From positions 1-64,000 of the forward strand of contig WJIL01000108.1 in assembly GCA_014730275.1 (NCBI GenBank): a stretch of DNA of 64,000 nt. Direction: 5' to 3'. Source of the stretch: Candidatus Lokiarchaeota archaeon. GTDB lineage: Archaea; Asgardarchaeota; Thorarchaeia; Thorarchaeales; Thorarchaeaceae. The notes under the pieces are model-generated. The model worked only from the letters and a program-made list of their open reading frames with translations. It was not told the DNA's origin and ran no database searches. Shown piece by piece: positions 23,660-32,760 of this stretch. The translations under genes were made by a program, and so were the position numbers. Numbering within the stretch: the stretch's first letter is position 1; each line of letters starts with the position of its first letter.

Positions 23660-24415
23660 TCACGATTTGAGTTCGGCAAGAAGTCGTTCAACTTCTTCTG
23701 CGGCTTCAGTCATGAGAGACTCTAGTTTCTTGGCAACCTCGGATTCAGGATGATCAGTCAGTTCCATCGTGACTGCCAGCAAAGCATGGAACAGCCTTCG
23801 AGCTGAATCCCTGAGATAGTCAATCTCATCAGGAAGATCCAGAAATGGTGGGACTGACAGCGGGCCCGAACTGAGCCGCTGTTTCATCTTTTCAAACTGG
23901 CCACTTTGCTCCTCCAGAAAAGCGTGTCCCATATCTGTTAGCTCGTATCGCTTCATACCATCAATAGTTGGTAGTTCTTCAGCAAGCCCACTCTCTTTGA
24001 GTTTCTTCAAGAGAGGATATATCGAGCCTGGACTGGGACTGTATCTGCCGCCGGTCTCTTCCTCGATGCGGGACATAATCTCAGAGCCAGCCATTGGTTT
24101 TTCTTTCAATAGTAAGAGAACCCGATATCTCAAGTAGCCCTTGGGGACTCGCGCAGTTTGCCTTGCCCAACGGGACATTGGAGGAATCGGAAATGGCGCC
24201 TCCTTGTACTCATCAACACGCTTCTCATCAAGGTAGTATTTTCCATCAACCTCTTGAAATGGAAGGTGTTCCCCCATCGGAGAATCCATGAAATACTCAA
24301 AGACGTTTGGTAATCCCAGCTCATCCAGAGACAATGCGTTTTCTCTGCTTGTTGCTCCCTTCTGCTTGAAGAAATCAATGGTTTGCCTGAGCCGTTCCCG
24401 CATATCGTGATGCAT
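23660..24415 (-). CDS. PadR family regulator with N-terminal extension
   Basis: 251 residues. An N-terminal region of about 90 residues is not PadR and is unassigned. The PadR winged helix follows (about 95-175): YLRYRVLLLLKEKPMAGSEIMSRIEEETGGRYSPSPGSIYPLLKKLKESGLAEE, the last part being the recognition helix and wing, then YELTDMG. The C-terminal third is a dimerising helical domain. PadR proteins repress multidrug or envelope ABC genes next to them and release on ligand binding; here the downstream MacB-type system is the obvious target. Four GATAT-headed 12-bp repeats cover its promoter. Confidence 0.88.
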   Translation of the reverse strand: MHHDMRERLRQTIDFFKQKGATSRENALSLDELGLPNVFEYFMDSPMGEHLPFQEVDGKYYLDEKRVDEYKEAPFPIPPMSRWARQTARVPKGYLRYRVLLLLKEKPMAGSEIMSRIEEETGGRYSPSPGSIYPLLKKLKESGLAEELPTIDGMKRYELTDMGHAFLEEQSGQFEKMKQRLSSGPLSVPPFLDLPDEIDYLRDSARRLFHALLAVTMELTDHPESEVAKKLESLMTEAAEEVERLLAELKS

Positions 24416-24439
24416 GCTATTCCGCCTTTTGTCTTTAAC

Positions 24440-24487
24440 GATATTGTTATTGATATCGTAAGCGATATCATAAGCGATATATAAATA
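24440..24487. promoter_or_regulatory. tandem 12-bp repeats over the PadR promoter (candidate operator)
   Basis: GATAT recurs at exactly 12-bp spacing four times: 24440 (GATATTGTTATT), 24452 (GATATCGTAAGC), 24464 (GATATCATAAGC) and 24476 (GATATATAAATA). The middle pair forms a perfect inverted repeat GATATCG-TAAG-CGATATC (24452-24469). The last unit merges into the TATA box (minus strand TTTATATA), about 65 bases ahead of the PadR ATG. Position and symmetry indicate an operator; binding by the encoded PadR is inferred. Confidence 0.6.
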
Positions 24488-24560
24488 AACTTTGTGAATG
24501 ATACCATCATTCCTTGGTTGTGCATTAGTGACAGAATACCAAATACAAAACCAACAGCAG

Positions 24561-25886
24561 CTACAGGAAAACCAAAACCAACAAGAACCAACCGGTAGCT
24601 ACTAGCAGATGAAGCATTGCCAATAGACTGGCAACTTTCGCAAATTCAACGAAGCTTATGGGATTTTTTGCCTCTTCTGCAAGTCCAATAGCCATAAGGT
24701 TAGCAGGCGCACCCATGGGAAGCAGATAGCCACCAATATTGACAGCTGTAATCAGAGCAAACGTAAACACAGGTGAGCTTGAAGCGAATTCCAAAGCAAC
24801 TGGAGCAAGAACAACAGATACAGGAATATTGTCCACAATAGCAGAAAGGGCCGCCGGAAGCCAAGTGAGAAGGACAGTTGCTCCTTCCATGCTACCTCCA
24901 ACTAGTGCGCTTACACCGTCTCCAAATGCGTCTATAACGCCGGTAATCTCCAGCGCCGTGACAAGGCCGAAGATTCCTATAAGAAAGAAAATAGTGCCCC
25001 ATCCGATTCGTGCAAGAAAGACATTGACTCGTTCATGATTCATCAATAGCATGGCAAAAGCAATTGTGATTGCCACCATGACAGGCTCGATACCTACACT
25101 TGAACCTGCTGTGAAACCGAAGATAAGAACAATTATGGCTATGATTGAAGCATAGAAGTCACGTCTGGATTTGATCATGCTTTGAGGATTGATGTCAAAA
25201 ATGTCATCCACCAAGTCTTGTGAACAACGTACAAATTTCGGTTCGAAAAGAGCCAAGAGATATACAACGGTGATGATAAAGAGAATGGCGGAAAGGGGCA
25301 TTAGTACAAGGAACATCAGTCCCGCATCCAGTCCCGTTTTTGATGCAATTACCAAGTTGGGAACCGCTCCCACAACAGAGGGAATGGAGCCGAAATTGGC
25401 TACTATTGACTCAGATATGAGAAACGGTTTGAAATCGATTTCCAGCGCCCTGCAGATTTCGATGGTTAAGGGTGCCATGATAAGAATGGTTGAAGTAGTA
25501 TCAAAGAAGAGTGAAACCGCCCACACGAAAGTCAAGAGCACGAGGAAAAGGTGTTTTGTATCGCCCCCCGAAGGTCTTGCCAGCGTCAGTGCAAGATATT
25601 GAAACATGCCCGAAGCCCCAGCAACGGAAACGATAACCATCATAGCCGTTACAAATAAGATTGTGTGCCATTCAATGTGGGAAATTAGGTCCGTGAAATC
25701 GGTTCCCTGAGATGGATCGATGGCGTGTGCAATCCATAGTGCGAATCCTGCGAAAGCCATGCCGGTCATTGACATTGCTGTCCGATTGACTTTCTCGCTG
25801 GAAATGGCAAGATACGTGATAACGAATATGATGATAACCAGCATTCCAACTGGTTGGATATCTAGCTGCAGCAGTTTCACCTCCAC
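24561..25886 (-). CDS. SLC13/ArsB/NhaD-type ion transporter
   Basis: 441 residues, about 11-12 membrane helices. Two inverted halves each carry the ion transporter superfamily hairpin: FFDTTSTILIMAPLTIEI with NFGSIPSVVGAVPNLVIAS in the first half, and AIVDNIPVSVVLAPVAL with NIGGYLLPMGAPANLMAI in the second. This is the ArsB/OCA2 (P-protein)/NhaD/SLC13 layout. Candidate substrates are arsenite, sodium/proton exchange or dicarboxylates; sequence reading cannot separate these. No arsenic genes are adjacent. Confidence 0.85.
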   Translation of the reverse strand: MEVKLLQLDIQPVGMLVIIIFVITYLAISSEKVNRTAMSMTGMAFAGFALWIAHAIDPSQGTDFTDLISHIEWHTILFVTAMMVIVSVAGASGMFQYLALTLARPSGGDTKHLFLVLLTFVWAVSLFFDTTSTILIMAPLTIEICRALEIDFKPFLISESIVANFGSIPSVVGAVPNLVIASKTGLDAGLMFLVLMPLSAILFIITVVYLLALFEPKFVRCSQDLVDDIFDINPQSMIKSRRDFYASIIAIIVLIFGFTAGSSVGIEPVMVAITIAFAMLLMNHERVNVFLARIGWGTIFFLIGIFGLVTALEITGVIDAFGDGVSALVGGSMEGATVLLTWLPAALSAIVDNIPVSVVLAPVALEFASSSPVFTFALITAVNIGGYLLPMGAPANLMAIGLAEEAKNPISFVEFAKVASLLAMLHLLVATGWFLLVLVFL

Positions 25887-25955
25887 TGTTCATTGGAAAT
25901 TCTGGACGGCTTATCCACTCTGCGAAACTATTTGAAGTATTCGCATCTGTAGGTG

Positions 25956-27863
25956 TTATTCAAGTTGCGACGGCTGAATGTAGTCGCCATGTTCCTCCTG
26001 TGCATCGGAAAGACGTTCTTTCTGTTCGTCCAATAATCGATAGAGAATGTTGGGTGTATCAGGCACAGTCTCATGGTAAGTGTTTGATACACGCTTAATT
26101 TTCTCCAAAAGCTCCGGCACTCTGATTGTAAATTGCTCTTCGTAGGCCTTGTACGAGTAGTCCTTGCCGAGTTCATCTTTGAAGAGGGGTTTCAAATCCG
26201 CGTAGTAGGGAAGATAGCCGCTTGGACTTGGGATAGCATCAACTTCGCCATGAATCCTCCTATCCATCCACTGAAGCCAAACCCGCTTGTCCTGCTTTCC
26301 ATTCATGTATTCGCCACTGTCATCTTTCAGGAAATAATTGACAGCAAAGATTTCGGGTGGCGAAGTGACCTTGGTGCCAAAGTCAAGATGGTTTTGAATA
26401 TACTGGCCAAGTGGAATTGAGACGAAATCAAGGTTGGAGAAGGGCTGCAATTTGCGTATACCACTGGGACCCAGTGTGGCTGCAGTGGTCTCTGATTCTA
26501 GACTTGCACCCATCGTGATGACACCATGCTCCCAGCTGAGAGATTGTTGCACGGGAACCCAAGTATCGCTATCGCGTCCACCATATATGATGCCTCCGAC
26601 TTTCACACCCGTCGGCTCATCCAGTGTCTCATCTTTGTTGGGCAGACTGTCTAGGCTCACTGTGTAACGGGCATTCTTGTGTGAGGGTGGAATCTCATTG
26701 CCTTCCGCGTCGACTTTGCCTTTGAACCACTGCCCAGAATGATTGATGCCGCGATCAGGAGTTTCTCTCCCATCTCCGAGCCAATAGGGTTCTCCGTCAT
26801 GAATAAGCACATTGGTAAAAATGACGGGTTCATCAGATTGGAGAACATTCCAGATAACTGGATCATCCTTTTTGTTAACGGAGCGAATTATTCCAAAGAT
26901 GCCATGTTCAACATTCACCCCCCGGATTTCATCGTCAATCGCTCTGAGATAGGCGATATCATCACCAACAATGGTACTACCCTTCACCATCGAGGTGCTT
27001 GTTTTGCCACAGCCGGAGGGAAAGGCACCAGTAAGATACGTCTTTCGCCCTTTGGGACCATGGGCAGCCATCAAGAACATGTGTTCAGCAAGCCACCCTT
27101 CCCGATTTGCTTTTCGTATAGCAAGTCTGAGTGCCAGCTTCTTGAGACCTATTGTATTTCCAGCATATTGTGTGTTTACGCTATACACTGTGTTTTCCTT
27201 GTAATCAATTGAAACACCACGCTTATCCCAATTGATACTCGTAGCATGAGCAAGCTTGCCGGAGGAATGAAGCATCCAGAATATCTCAGCATCCTCAGGT
27301 AGTGTCTTGAAGAATTCGTATCCCTGTCTATAAAGAAGGTCCTCACTATGTGCAACATAGAAGGAGTCGGTGATTTGAACACAGGGTATGGAAAAGGGTG
27401 AATCCACCGGGCCGAGACAGAAGAAGCGTACGACCAACTTCTTGTTATTCATGCTGTTCTTCAGACGCTTCCGAACCAGCTTTAGTCCCTTCTGCCGATC
27501 CATTTGTGCCAGCTGGTCACCAAGGCTCTCGCCCTCTGGAACCAGGTAGCGAGTGTGTTCTTTGTCACGTGCTTGATCGTAAAAACCATCGAAATGCACA
27601 GTATGATTTGGATTTGATAGCGGTGTTTCCTCACCACGGGCTATTGCAGTTTTCCGTACATATTCTATGTCCTCCTTCTCATCACTGCACACGAAAACCT
27701 TCATTGGCTGGCAGAGCTCTATAGCATTCGCAACGAATCTATGAATGCGCCTGTTAGGAATCGCTAACAACTTCTTGAAGTTCGCGTCGTTAAGTCTCTC
27801 TTCAAGGATTGATATTGTTTCATTCATGCGGTCTGTCTCCCTGGCGGATTTCGCTACCATCAT
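25956..27863 (-). CDS. pckG: phosphoenolpyruvate carboxykinase (GTP)
   Basis: 635 residues from ATG 27863; an in-frame start 24 codons upstream exists, but TTAATATAAG at about 27886-27895 fits a leaderless start at 27863. Motifs of the GTP-dependent class: FPSGCGKTSTSM (P-loop with the reactive hyper-conserved Cys), VGDDIAYLR (metal site), NHSGQW, and GGIIYGGRDSDTWVPV. It interconverts oxaloacetate and PEP with GTP/GDP, the entry to gluconeogenesis or, run backwards, anaplerosis. Monocistronic, divergent from the alpha/beta hydrolase. Confidence 0.96.
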   Translation of the reverse strand: MMVAKSARETDRMNETISILEERLNDANFKKLLAIPNRRIHRFVANAIELCQPMKVFVCSDEKEDIEYVRKTAIARGEETPLSNPNHTVHFDGFYDQARDKEHTRYLVPEGESLGDQLAQMDRQKGLKLVRKRLKNSMNNKKLVVRFFCLGPVDSPFSIPCVQITDSFYVAHSEDLLYRQGYEFFKTLPEDAEIFWMLHSSGKLAHATSINWDKRGVSIDYKENTVYSVNTQYAGNTIGLKKLALRLAIRKANREGWLAEHMFLMAAHGPKGRKTYLTGAFPSGCGKTSTSMVKGSTIVGDDIAYLRAIDDEIRGVNVEHGIFGIIRSVNKKDDPVIWNVLQSDEPVIFTNVLIHDGEPYWLGDGRETPDRGINHSGQWFKGKVDAEGNEIPPSHKNARYTVSLDSLPNKDETLDEPTGVKVGGIIYGGRDSDTWVPVQQSLSWEHGVITMGASLESETTAATLGPSGIRKLQPFSNLDFVSIPLGQYIQNHLDFGTKVTSPPEIFAVNYFLKDDSGEYMNGKQDKRVWLQWMDRRIHGEVDAIPSPSGYLPYYADLKPLFKDELGKDYSYKAYEEQFTIRVPELLEKIKRVSNTYHETVPDTPNILYRLLDEQKERLSDAQEEHGDYIQPSQLE

Positions 27864-28004
27864 GGGATTGAGGGGCAGCATGTGTTTAATATAAGCCCCA
27901 TGGATATTGCAGCTGATTCTTCCTTCCACCACCATCTCTAGTCTTAAGTGGAGGTAATGTATCTAACGGGTATTAAACATAGGAGGTTATAGAACCTGCC
28001 CACT

Positions 28005-28781
28005 ATGGAAATCAACGGAATCGAGATGTTCTACCGAATTACCGGAGAAGGAGAACCAGTGTTATTTGTTCACGGCCTAGGCGGTGATATACGCGGCTAC
28101 GAATTTCAGGAAGACGCATTGGCAGAACACTTCACCCTTCTCATGCCAGATCAGAGAGGCCATGGTCACTCCGACGGTCCGGATGCAGATGCAGTCTCAA
28201 CCGAGGTTTTCGGCAACGATTTGGCCACGTTTCTCAAGAAGCTGGGGTATGAGTCAGTCCATGTTGTAGGCCACTCGATGGGTGGAATGATAGCTCAACA
28301 ATTCGCCTTAGATTATCCGCACTTAGTAGACAAGCTCGTTCTTATTGATACAACCCCAAGAATCACTGAAGAGACAATCGACGAAGTGTATTCATGGCGC
28401 GAAGCACAGATAGAAGGCGGTCCTGAAGCATATCAGGAGGCTGCAATGCGCAGCACATATCCACAAGAGTTCATGGACAACAATCCTGAGCTAATCGAGT
28501 ACTTGATGAGCAAAGAGGATCTCGTAAACCAAGAGGGGGTGCTTGCTGCGGGACTCGGTATGGCTTCCTTTGATGCCACTGACAGGCTGCCGGAGATTAG
28601 CGCAGAGACACTCATTATTCATGGCGAGGAAGATGTGATAATGGATATCAGTCTCGCGAAACTCATGCATGATAGAATCCCGCACTCCAAGATTATCACG
28701 TTCCCAGAATGCGGTCATTCACCTACAGTCCAGCGGCAGGACGAGCTCAACCAGATACTTATCGAGTTTCTGGCGTCCTAA
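28005..28781 (+). CDS. alpha/beta hydrolase
   Basis: 258 residues, cytosolic. FVHGLGGD is the oxyanion loop, VVGHSMGGMIAQQ contains nucleophile Ser91, IIHGEEDVIMD the acid and PECGHSPTVQ the base. DQRGHGHSDGP is a further hallmark. It resembles the 3-oxoadipate enol-lactonase/BioH/haloperoxidase-like branch; substrate unknown. Confidence 0.9.
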   Translation: MEINGIEMFYRITGEGEPVLFVHGLGGDIRGYEFQEDALAEHFTLLMPDQRGHGHSDGPDADAVSTEVFGNDLATFLKKLGYESVHVVGHSMGGMIAQQFALDYPHLVDKLVLIDTTPRITEETIDEVYSWREAQIEGGPEAYQEAAMRSTYPQEFMDNNPELIEYLMSKEDLVNQEGVLAAGLGMASFDATDRLPEISAETLIIHGEEDVIMDISLAKLMHDRIPHSKIITFPECGHSPTVQRQDELNQILIEFLAS

Positions 28782-29113
28782 TCACCAAAAAGATCCCCAA
28801 TCATACTGAAGGCAAATGTAGCAAATCATAATATTGGCGAAAGAGGGAGCGGGAATACTCGGCTCCACTACTTCCGATACCGATATGCATGACACAGTGC
28901 TTCAGTACTTGGCCCCTTTGTTGAGTGTTTCAGAATAGCTCGCTTGTTGGTTGCATTTCTTGAATGAGACATTGTAGTTCACACGAGTATATGTTATGGG
29001 CAGTGGCTATACCCTTTCTGTGAAGATTTGCCCACATTTACGGTCACATCTGGCCAACAAGGCAGATTGGGTATAATTATGAGTTTAAAAGACAGAATGG
29101 CCATGACAGGAAG
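28782..29113. other. 332-base intergenic stretch, promoter of the DUF362 gene
   Basis: No gene, tRNA or strong repeat seen. A GTTTAAAAG box at about 29083-29091 lies about 25-30 bases ahead of the GTG at 29114 and is a likely TATA box. The rest is unremarkable. Confidence 0.45.
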
Positions 29114-29950
29114 GTGATTGCCGTGGATACAGTTGCGCTTGTGAAGAATGAAGGGGCTGTTCGACAGAGCATAGAAACAGGATTGAATCTGCTTGAGGGT
29201 TTTAGAGAGCTGCAATCACCCGTCCTATTGAAGCCGAATATCTGTACAATTGATAATAGCACGGGTCACACCGTGACCGACATAGAAGTTGTTAAGGCAG
29301 TCGTGGACATTCTACTTGAGGAAAAGAAAGACCTAGAGATTAGAATAGTAGAATCGGACAGCCAGAGCAAATATGCTGATGAGGCGTTCGAGAAGTATGG
29401 ATACGATCAATTGACTCAGAATATGCAGGAAATGGGCTATGATGTAGCTACAGTCAATCTAAGCCATTCACCAAAACGCTTGGTGGATTTCAACGGTTTC
29501 TATTTCAAAAACCCTGAATTCCCGAACATCATTGTAGACCATGGATTCTTCATATCCGTAGCAACAGCCAAGACACATAGTTTGACCTGGATTACTGGAG
29601 CGCTAAAGAACCAGTTCGGACTGTTACCTGAGAAACAGCAGTCAAGGTTCCATTCAGATATTGATGATATAATAGTCGATCTGAATAGACTCGTTCAACC
29701 TAATCTCTGCATTGTTGACGCACGGGTTGGTTTGGAGGGGTGGAATGGTCCAAAGCAGAGAATGCTTGATTCATTCATACTTGGCTACAGTCCAGTCTCT
29801 ATCGACGTAACTATGGCGCGTATTATGGGCTTCAATCCCGAGGAAATCAAGCATGTAGTGAAATGTGCGGAGGAGGGGTTGGGAGACATGAATCCAGCAG
29901 TACTCGGTGAGGCTATTGAGTCTGTTATGATTCCATTCGAGAAGCCCTAG
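29114..29950 (+). CDS. DUF362 family protein
   Basis: 278 residues from GTG 29114 (another GTG at 29123). Typical DUF362 landmarks: LLKPNICT near residue 38, VESDSQSKYADEAFEKYGY, ATAKTHSLTWITGALKNQFGLLP (the KTH and the G-x-L-K-N-x-F-G motif), IVDARVGLEGWNGP and a late SPVSIDVTMARIMGF. DUF362 domains are often fused to ferredoxins; here the domain is alone. Function in the family is unsettled. Convergent with the DUF3795 gene. Confidence 0.85.
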   Translation: MIAVDTVALVKNEGAVRQSIETGLNLLEGFRELQSPVLLKPNICTIDNSTGHTVTDIEVVKAVVDILLEEKKDLEIRIVESDSQSKYADEAFEKYGYDQLTQNMQEMGYDVATVNLSHSPKRLVDFNGFYFKNPEFPNIIVDHGFFISVATAKTHSLTWITGALKNQFGLLPEKQQSRFHSDIDDIIVDLNRLVQPNLCIVDARVGLEGWNGPKQRMLDSFILGYSPVSIDVTMARIMGFNPEEIKHVVKCAEEGLGDMNPAVLGEAIESVMIPFEKP

Positions 29951-29972
29951 TGGGTGAATGTGGTCTTTGCAA

Positions 29973-30254
29973 TCAGTCCCATACCTTGACAGGAAATTGC
30001 GCTTGGTCTTCAAGCCATTTTGGATGGACACCAACACTTCGTTTCAGTGTTTTACAGGGAAAGTCATCACATTCTGAACAGAATCTGAGGCTTTTTTTCT
30101 CAACACAGCACTCGTATATGGTACAGCCTTCTCTGCTTTCTGTACCACATCCTTTGCACTCATTGTTCATGAAGTAACGGCATGATCCACAATACAATAA
30201 GCAGGGCGTACCCAATCCATCGAAATCCATTTTAGTAACGCTCGCTGAAATCAC
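29973..30254 (-). CDS. DUF3795 cysteine-rich protein
   Basis: 93 residues (or 85 from the ATG at 30230). Eleven cysteines are arranged as LYCGSCRYF, CKGCGTES, CTIYECCVEKK and FCSECDDFPC, the DUF3795 pattern, which suggests zinc or iron-sulfur binding. The family is common in anaerobic archaea and bacteria and uncharacterised. Converges on DUF362. Confidence 0.8.
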   Translation of the reverse strand: MISASVTKMDFDGLGTPCLLYCGSCRYFMNNECKGCGTESREGCTIYECCVEKKSLRFCSECDDFPCKTLKRSVGVHPKWLEDQAQFPVKVWD

Positions 30255-30340
30255 GACCTAGTGATTCATATGCCTTAATATCTCCGCCAAGATGGGTTGT
30301 TTCGGGTCTTAGGTGCCATACCGAAAAGAGAAGGTTTTGT

Positions 30341-30616
30341 TCATCGATAAGGAAACTCGAAAATGATTGGCTGTTCTGCAACCATGACTACAATCTGATT
30401 CCGATGTACTAGATAATTCTTTGTGGCAAAAGAATATTCGTTTCTTTTTCTTCTCGAATCTCTTCTAGCATGAACGTGCAATCTTGGAGGTTCCTCTTCA
30501 ATTGTAAGCTCAAGCTGAAACCTATTTTCGCCTTTGAGTTTTTCTAGGGTTGCGTTTGAAGGTTTCTGAATTGGTATTCGCTTAGTGCGACCATTACTGA
30601 GAGAGATGCTCATCAT
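30341..30616 (-). CDS. hypothetical protein, 91 residues
   Basis: Frame from ATG 30616 (an in-frame TTG six bases upstream and an ATG three bases downstream are alternatives). The composition is basic with beta-rich ends: RFQLELTIEEEPPRLHVHARRD and NQIVVMVAEQPIIFEFPY. No family recognised. It is divergent from the TrmB gene, and both share the region with two identical-spacing palindromes, so it is a likely TrmB target. Confidence 0.5.
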   Translation of the reverse strand: MMSISLSNGRTKRIPIQKPSNATLEKLKGENRFQLELTIEEEPPRLHVHARRDSRRKRNEYSFATKNYLVHRNQIVVMVAEQPIIFEFPYR

Positions 30617-30650
30617 CGGCAAGGTTTGTAATCCTCATGTTTGGAATTTG

Positions 30651-30669
30651 TTACACAATATATGTGTAA
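30651..30669. promoter_or_regulatory. palindrome 1, candidate TrmB operator
   Basis: TTACAC-AATATAT-GTGTAA: perfect 6-bp arms, 7-bp spacer. It contains the AT-rich core that may serve as the TATA box of the divergent 91-residue gene, so binding would repress it. Confidence 0.6.
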
Positions 30670-30698
30670 CATATTTGACTTAAATATTGTGGTCATAG

Positions 30699-30717
30699 TT
30701 ACACAGTATGCGTGTAA
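30699..30717. promoter_or_regulatory. palindrome 2, candidate TrmB operator
   Basis: TTACAC-AGTATGC-GTGTAA: same arms and spacer length as palindrome 1, 48 bp away centre to centre (about 4.5 helical turns). It ends directly before GCTTAAATG, the likely TATA box of the TrmB gene. Confidence 0.6.
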
Positions 30718-30752
30718 TAATGCTTAAATGAGGGAATGTGATATCGGAATTC

Positions 30753-31577
30753 ATGGCTCCAAATGAAACAAAGCTGATAGAAACGTTAGAGAAAGAGATG
30801 GATTTCACGCCGTACGAAGCGAAAGCGTATGTTGCGTTGCTCATACACGGTCCTCTCTCACCTCGAGGGCTGAATCAGAAATCAGGAATCCCGAGACCTC
30901 GAACCTATGATGTTCTGAATGGCCTTCTGGGGAAAGGCTTGCTAGTTGAACAACCAGGAAGACCCCGTCTGTACGCTGCTGTTGATCCGACCATTGGGCT
31001 TGAATCACTACTGAAAAAATACAAGAAAAAAATGAACAGAAGAATCAGAGAGAAAACTAAAGCTGCGAATCGCTTGACTTCGGTGCTCACAGATTTATAC
31101 GATGAAAGCAAGGGAGCCACAAGAGAAGAAAGTGTCTGGGTCACACGGAGAGATAACGCACTTCTCTCCAGGTACACAAATGCCATGCGAGAAATAGAAG
31201 AAGAGATGATTGTTGTCAGTGCTGCACCGACCCCACCAGAAGAAGATATCCTCCAAGCTGCAAGAGATGTACTAGAAGCTGATAAGACGATGCGAGTTCT
31301 GCGACCGGTCACGGAGCAGTGGAGCGTTGAGCAGCTGAACGAATACGAAGATTTGATTGCAAGAGGCGACAAGATTCGGCATTTGGATTATGATGGGCTT
31401 TCATTTGCCGTTTTTGATGAAAAGCAAGTTGTGCTTTTCATTGAAAGAAGAAACACTGTCTGGATAAACATGCCCGAACTTGCGGAAGTGCTATGCAGCC
31501 ATTTCGAAGATATTTGGGAGAAAGGAGTAGAAGCTGCAGATAGGATAAGGGAAGTCAAGGAACTCCTCCGGAGCTAA
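30753..31577 (+). CDS. TrmB family transcriptional regulator
   Basis: 274 residues from ATG 30753; an in-frame GTG at 30738 is possible, but a TATA-like GCTTAAATG about 25-30 bases upstream favours 30753. The winged helix (about 10-80) reads FTPYEAKAYVALLIHGPLSPRGLNQKSGIPRPRTYDVLNGLLGKGLL, the TrmB pattern with PRxRxYDVLxxLxxKGLV. A coiled coil (about 90-125) and a C-terminal effector-type domain (about 130-270) follow. TrmB proteins sense sugars or other metabolites; this one lacks the long sugar-binding domain of TrmB proper. Two matching palindromes lie just upstream. Confidence 0.88.
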   Translation: MAPNETKLIETLEKEMDFTPYEAKAYVALLIHGPLSPRGLNQKSGIPRPRTYDVLNGLLGKGLLVEQPGRPRLYAAVDPTIGLESLLKKYKKKMNRRIREKTKAANRLTSVLTDLYDESKGATREESVWVTRRDNALLSRYTNAMREIEEEMIVVSAAPTPPEEDILQAARDVLEADKTMRVLRPVTEQWSVEQLNEYEDLIARGDKIRHLDYDGLSFAVFDEKQVVLFIERRNTVWINMPELAEVLCSHFEDIWEKGVEAADRIREVKELLRS

Positions 31578-31676
31578 AAGCATGCTTCTTCACCTATTCT
31601 GCGGTTTCCACTGTCAGTTTCAAGTGCGACCTAGACATTATATGGGCTCGTAACGAATAGGTCCGGGTGATTCCAA

Positions 31677-32759
31677 TTGGAGAATAATCCCTGGGAGCAA
31701 TTAGCAGAAGTTCTGAATAAAATTCCAAATGGTTTTGCATCTACAGAAAACGGAGATCATATTGAGATACTGAAATGGATTTTTTCAGGCGATGAGGCGG
31801 CCATTGCAAGCAAAATGAAACTCCGAGGGGAAAAGCTGGAAGAGCTTGCGAGTCGGTTGGAAAGAGATGCCAAGGAGCTGGAACCCCTTCTAGAGACGAT
31901 GGCAGAGAAAGGCCAGATAAGTGCATGGAATTCCAGCACAGGAAGGAAATACGCCCTGATGCCGTTTGCTGTTGGTATCTATGAAGAACAACTTGACCGA
32001 ATGGATGAAGAATTTGCCCAGCTTGCAGAGAACTATTTCATGAATTCACAAGGAGCAGGACTTTTCGATACCGAGCCACCCATTTTCAAAGTCATTCCAG
32101 TTAACAAAGTGATTCAACCAGATTTGGAGGTATATCCATATCAGCAGGCAGAACAGATGATTAGGAATTCGAGCTCGTGGGGATTAAGGGAATGTATATG
32201 CAAGAAACAACAGCGACTTCTTGGAAATGGATGCAAATACCCAGAAACTGTTTGTTTGACCCTAGCACCCAATAAAGAGCATGCATTTGATGATGATGAG
32301 TTAACACGGTCTATTCCTATGGAGAAATCACTCGAGATTCTTAGAGATGCAGAAGAAGTAGGTCTTGTTCATTGTTCCATGAATGTGCAGAGTGGCCACT
32401 ATTATATCTGCAATTGCTGCACGTGCTGCTGTAATGTCCTCCGTGGTCTTTCCATATCGAATCAACCGCACGCTTTCGTCAATTCAGATTTCATCATCAC
32501 AGTTAATCAAGAGCGCTGTATCGGATGCGGTACGTGTGTAGAACGTTGTCAGTTCGATGCTCTTAGGGTTGTAGATGGTGTTTGCCAACTTGAGAGCAAC
32601 AGGTGCATTGGATGTGGTGTGTGCGCGTTGAAATGCCCCCAGGACGCCTTGACGTTGATTTCAAGAGAAGGGAAAAGCAAATCCCCGCCAGAGAATATGA
32701 TTGACTGGATGACACAGAAGGCTATGTCCAGAGGAGTCGATCCATCTGATTTGCTATAA
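31677..32759 (+). CDS. iron-sulfur protein with C-terminal 2x[4Fe-4S] ferredoxin domain
   Basis: 360 residues from TTG 31677 (no ATG nearby in frame). The N-terminal 150 residues are helical and lack known motifs. The middle has clustered cysteines: LRECICKKQQRLLGNGCKYPETVC and YYICNCCTCCCNVLRG, likely additional metal sites. A bacterial-type ferredoxin follows (about 275-335), with CIGCGTCVERC and CIGCGVCALKC. This layout occurs in archaeal and clostridial 4Fe-4S proteins of unknown partner. Likely an electron-transfer or sensing role. Converges on the next gene with a one-base gap. Confidence 0.85.
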   Translation: MENNPWEQLAEVLNKIPNGFASTENGDHIEILKWIFSGDEAAIASKMKLRGEKLEELASRLERDAKELEPLLETMAEKGQISAWNSSTGRKYALMPFAVGIYEEQLDRMDEEFAQLAENYFMNSQGAGLFDTEPPIFKVIPVNKVIQPDLEVYPYQQAEQMIRNSSSWGLRECICKKQQRLLGNGCKYPETVCLTLAPNKEHAFDDDELTRSIPMEKSLEILRDAEEVGLVHCSMNVQSGHYYICNCCTCCCNVLRGLSISNQPHAFVNSDFIITVNQERCIGCGTCVERCQFDALRVVDGVCQLESNRCIGCGVCALKCPQDALTLISREGKSKSPPENMIDWMTQKAMSRGVDPSDLL

Positions 32760-32760
32760 T

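Noticed and set aside
24440-24487. CRISPR-like short regular repeats
   Set aside because: Units are only 12 bp, contiguous without spacers and located over a promoter; they fit an operator, not a CRISPR array.
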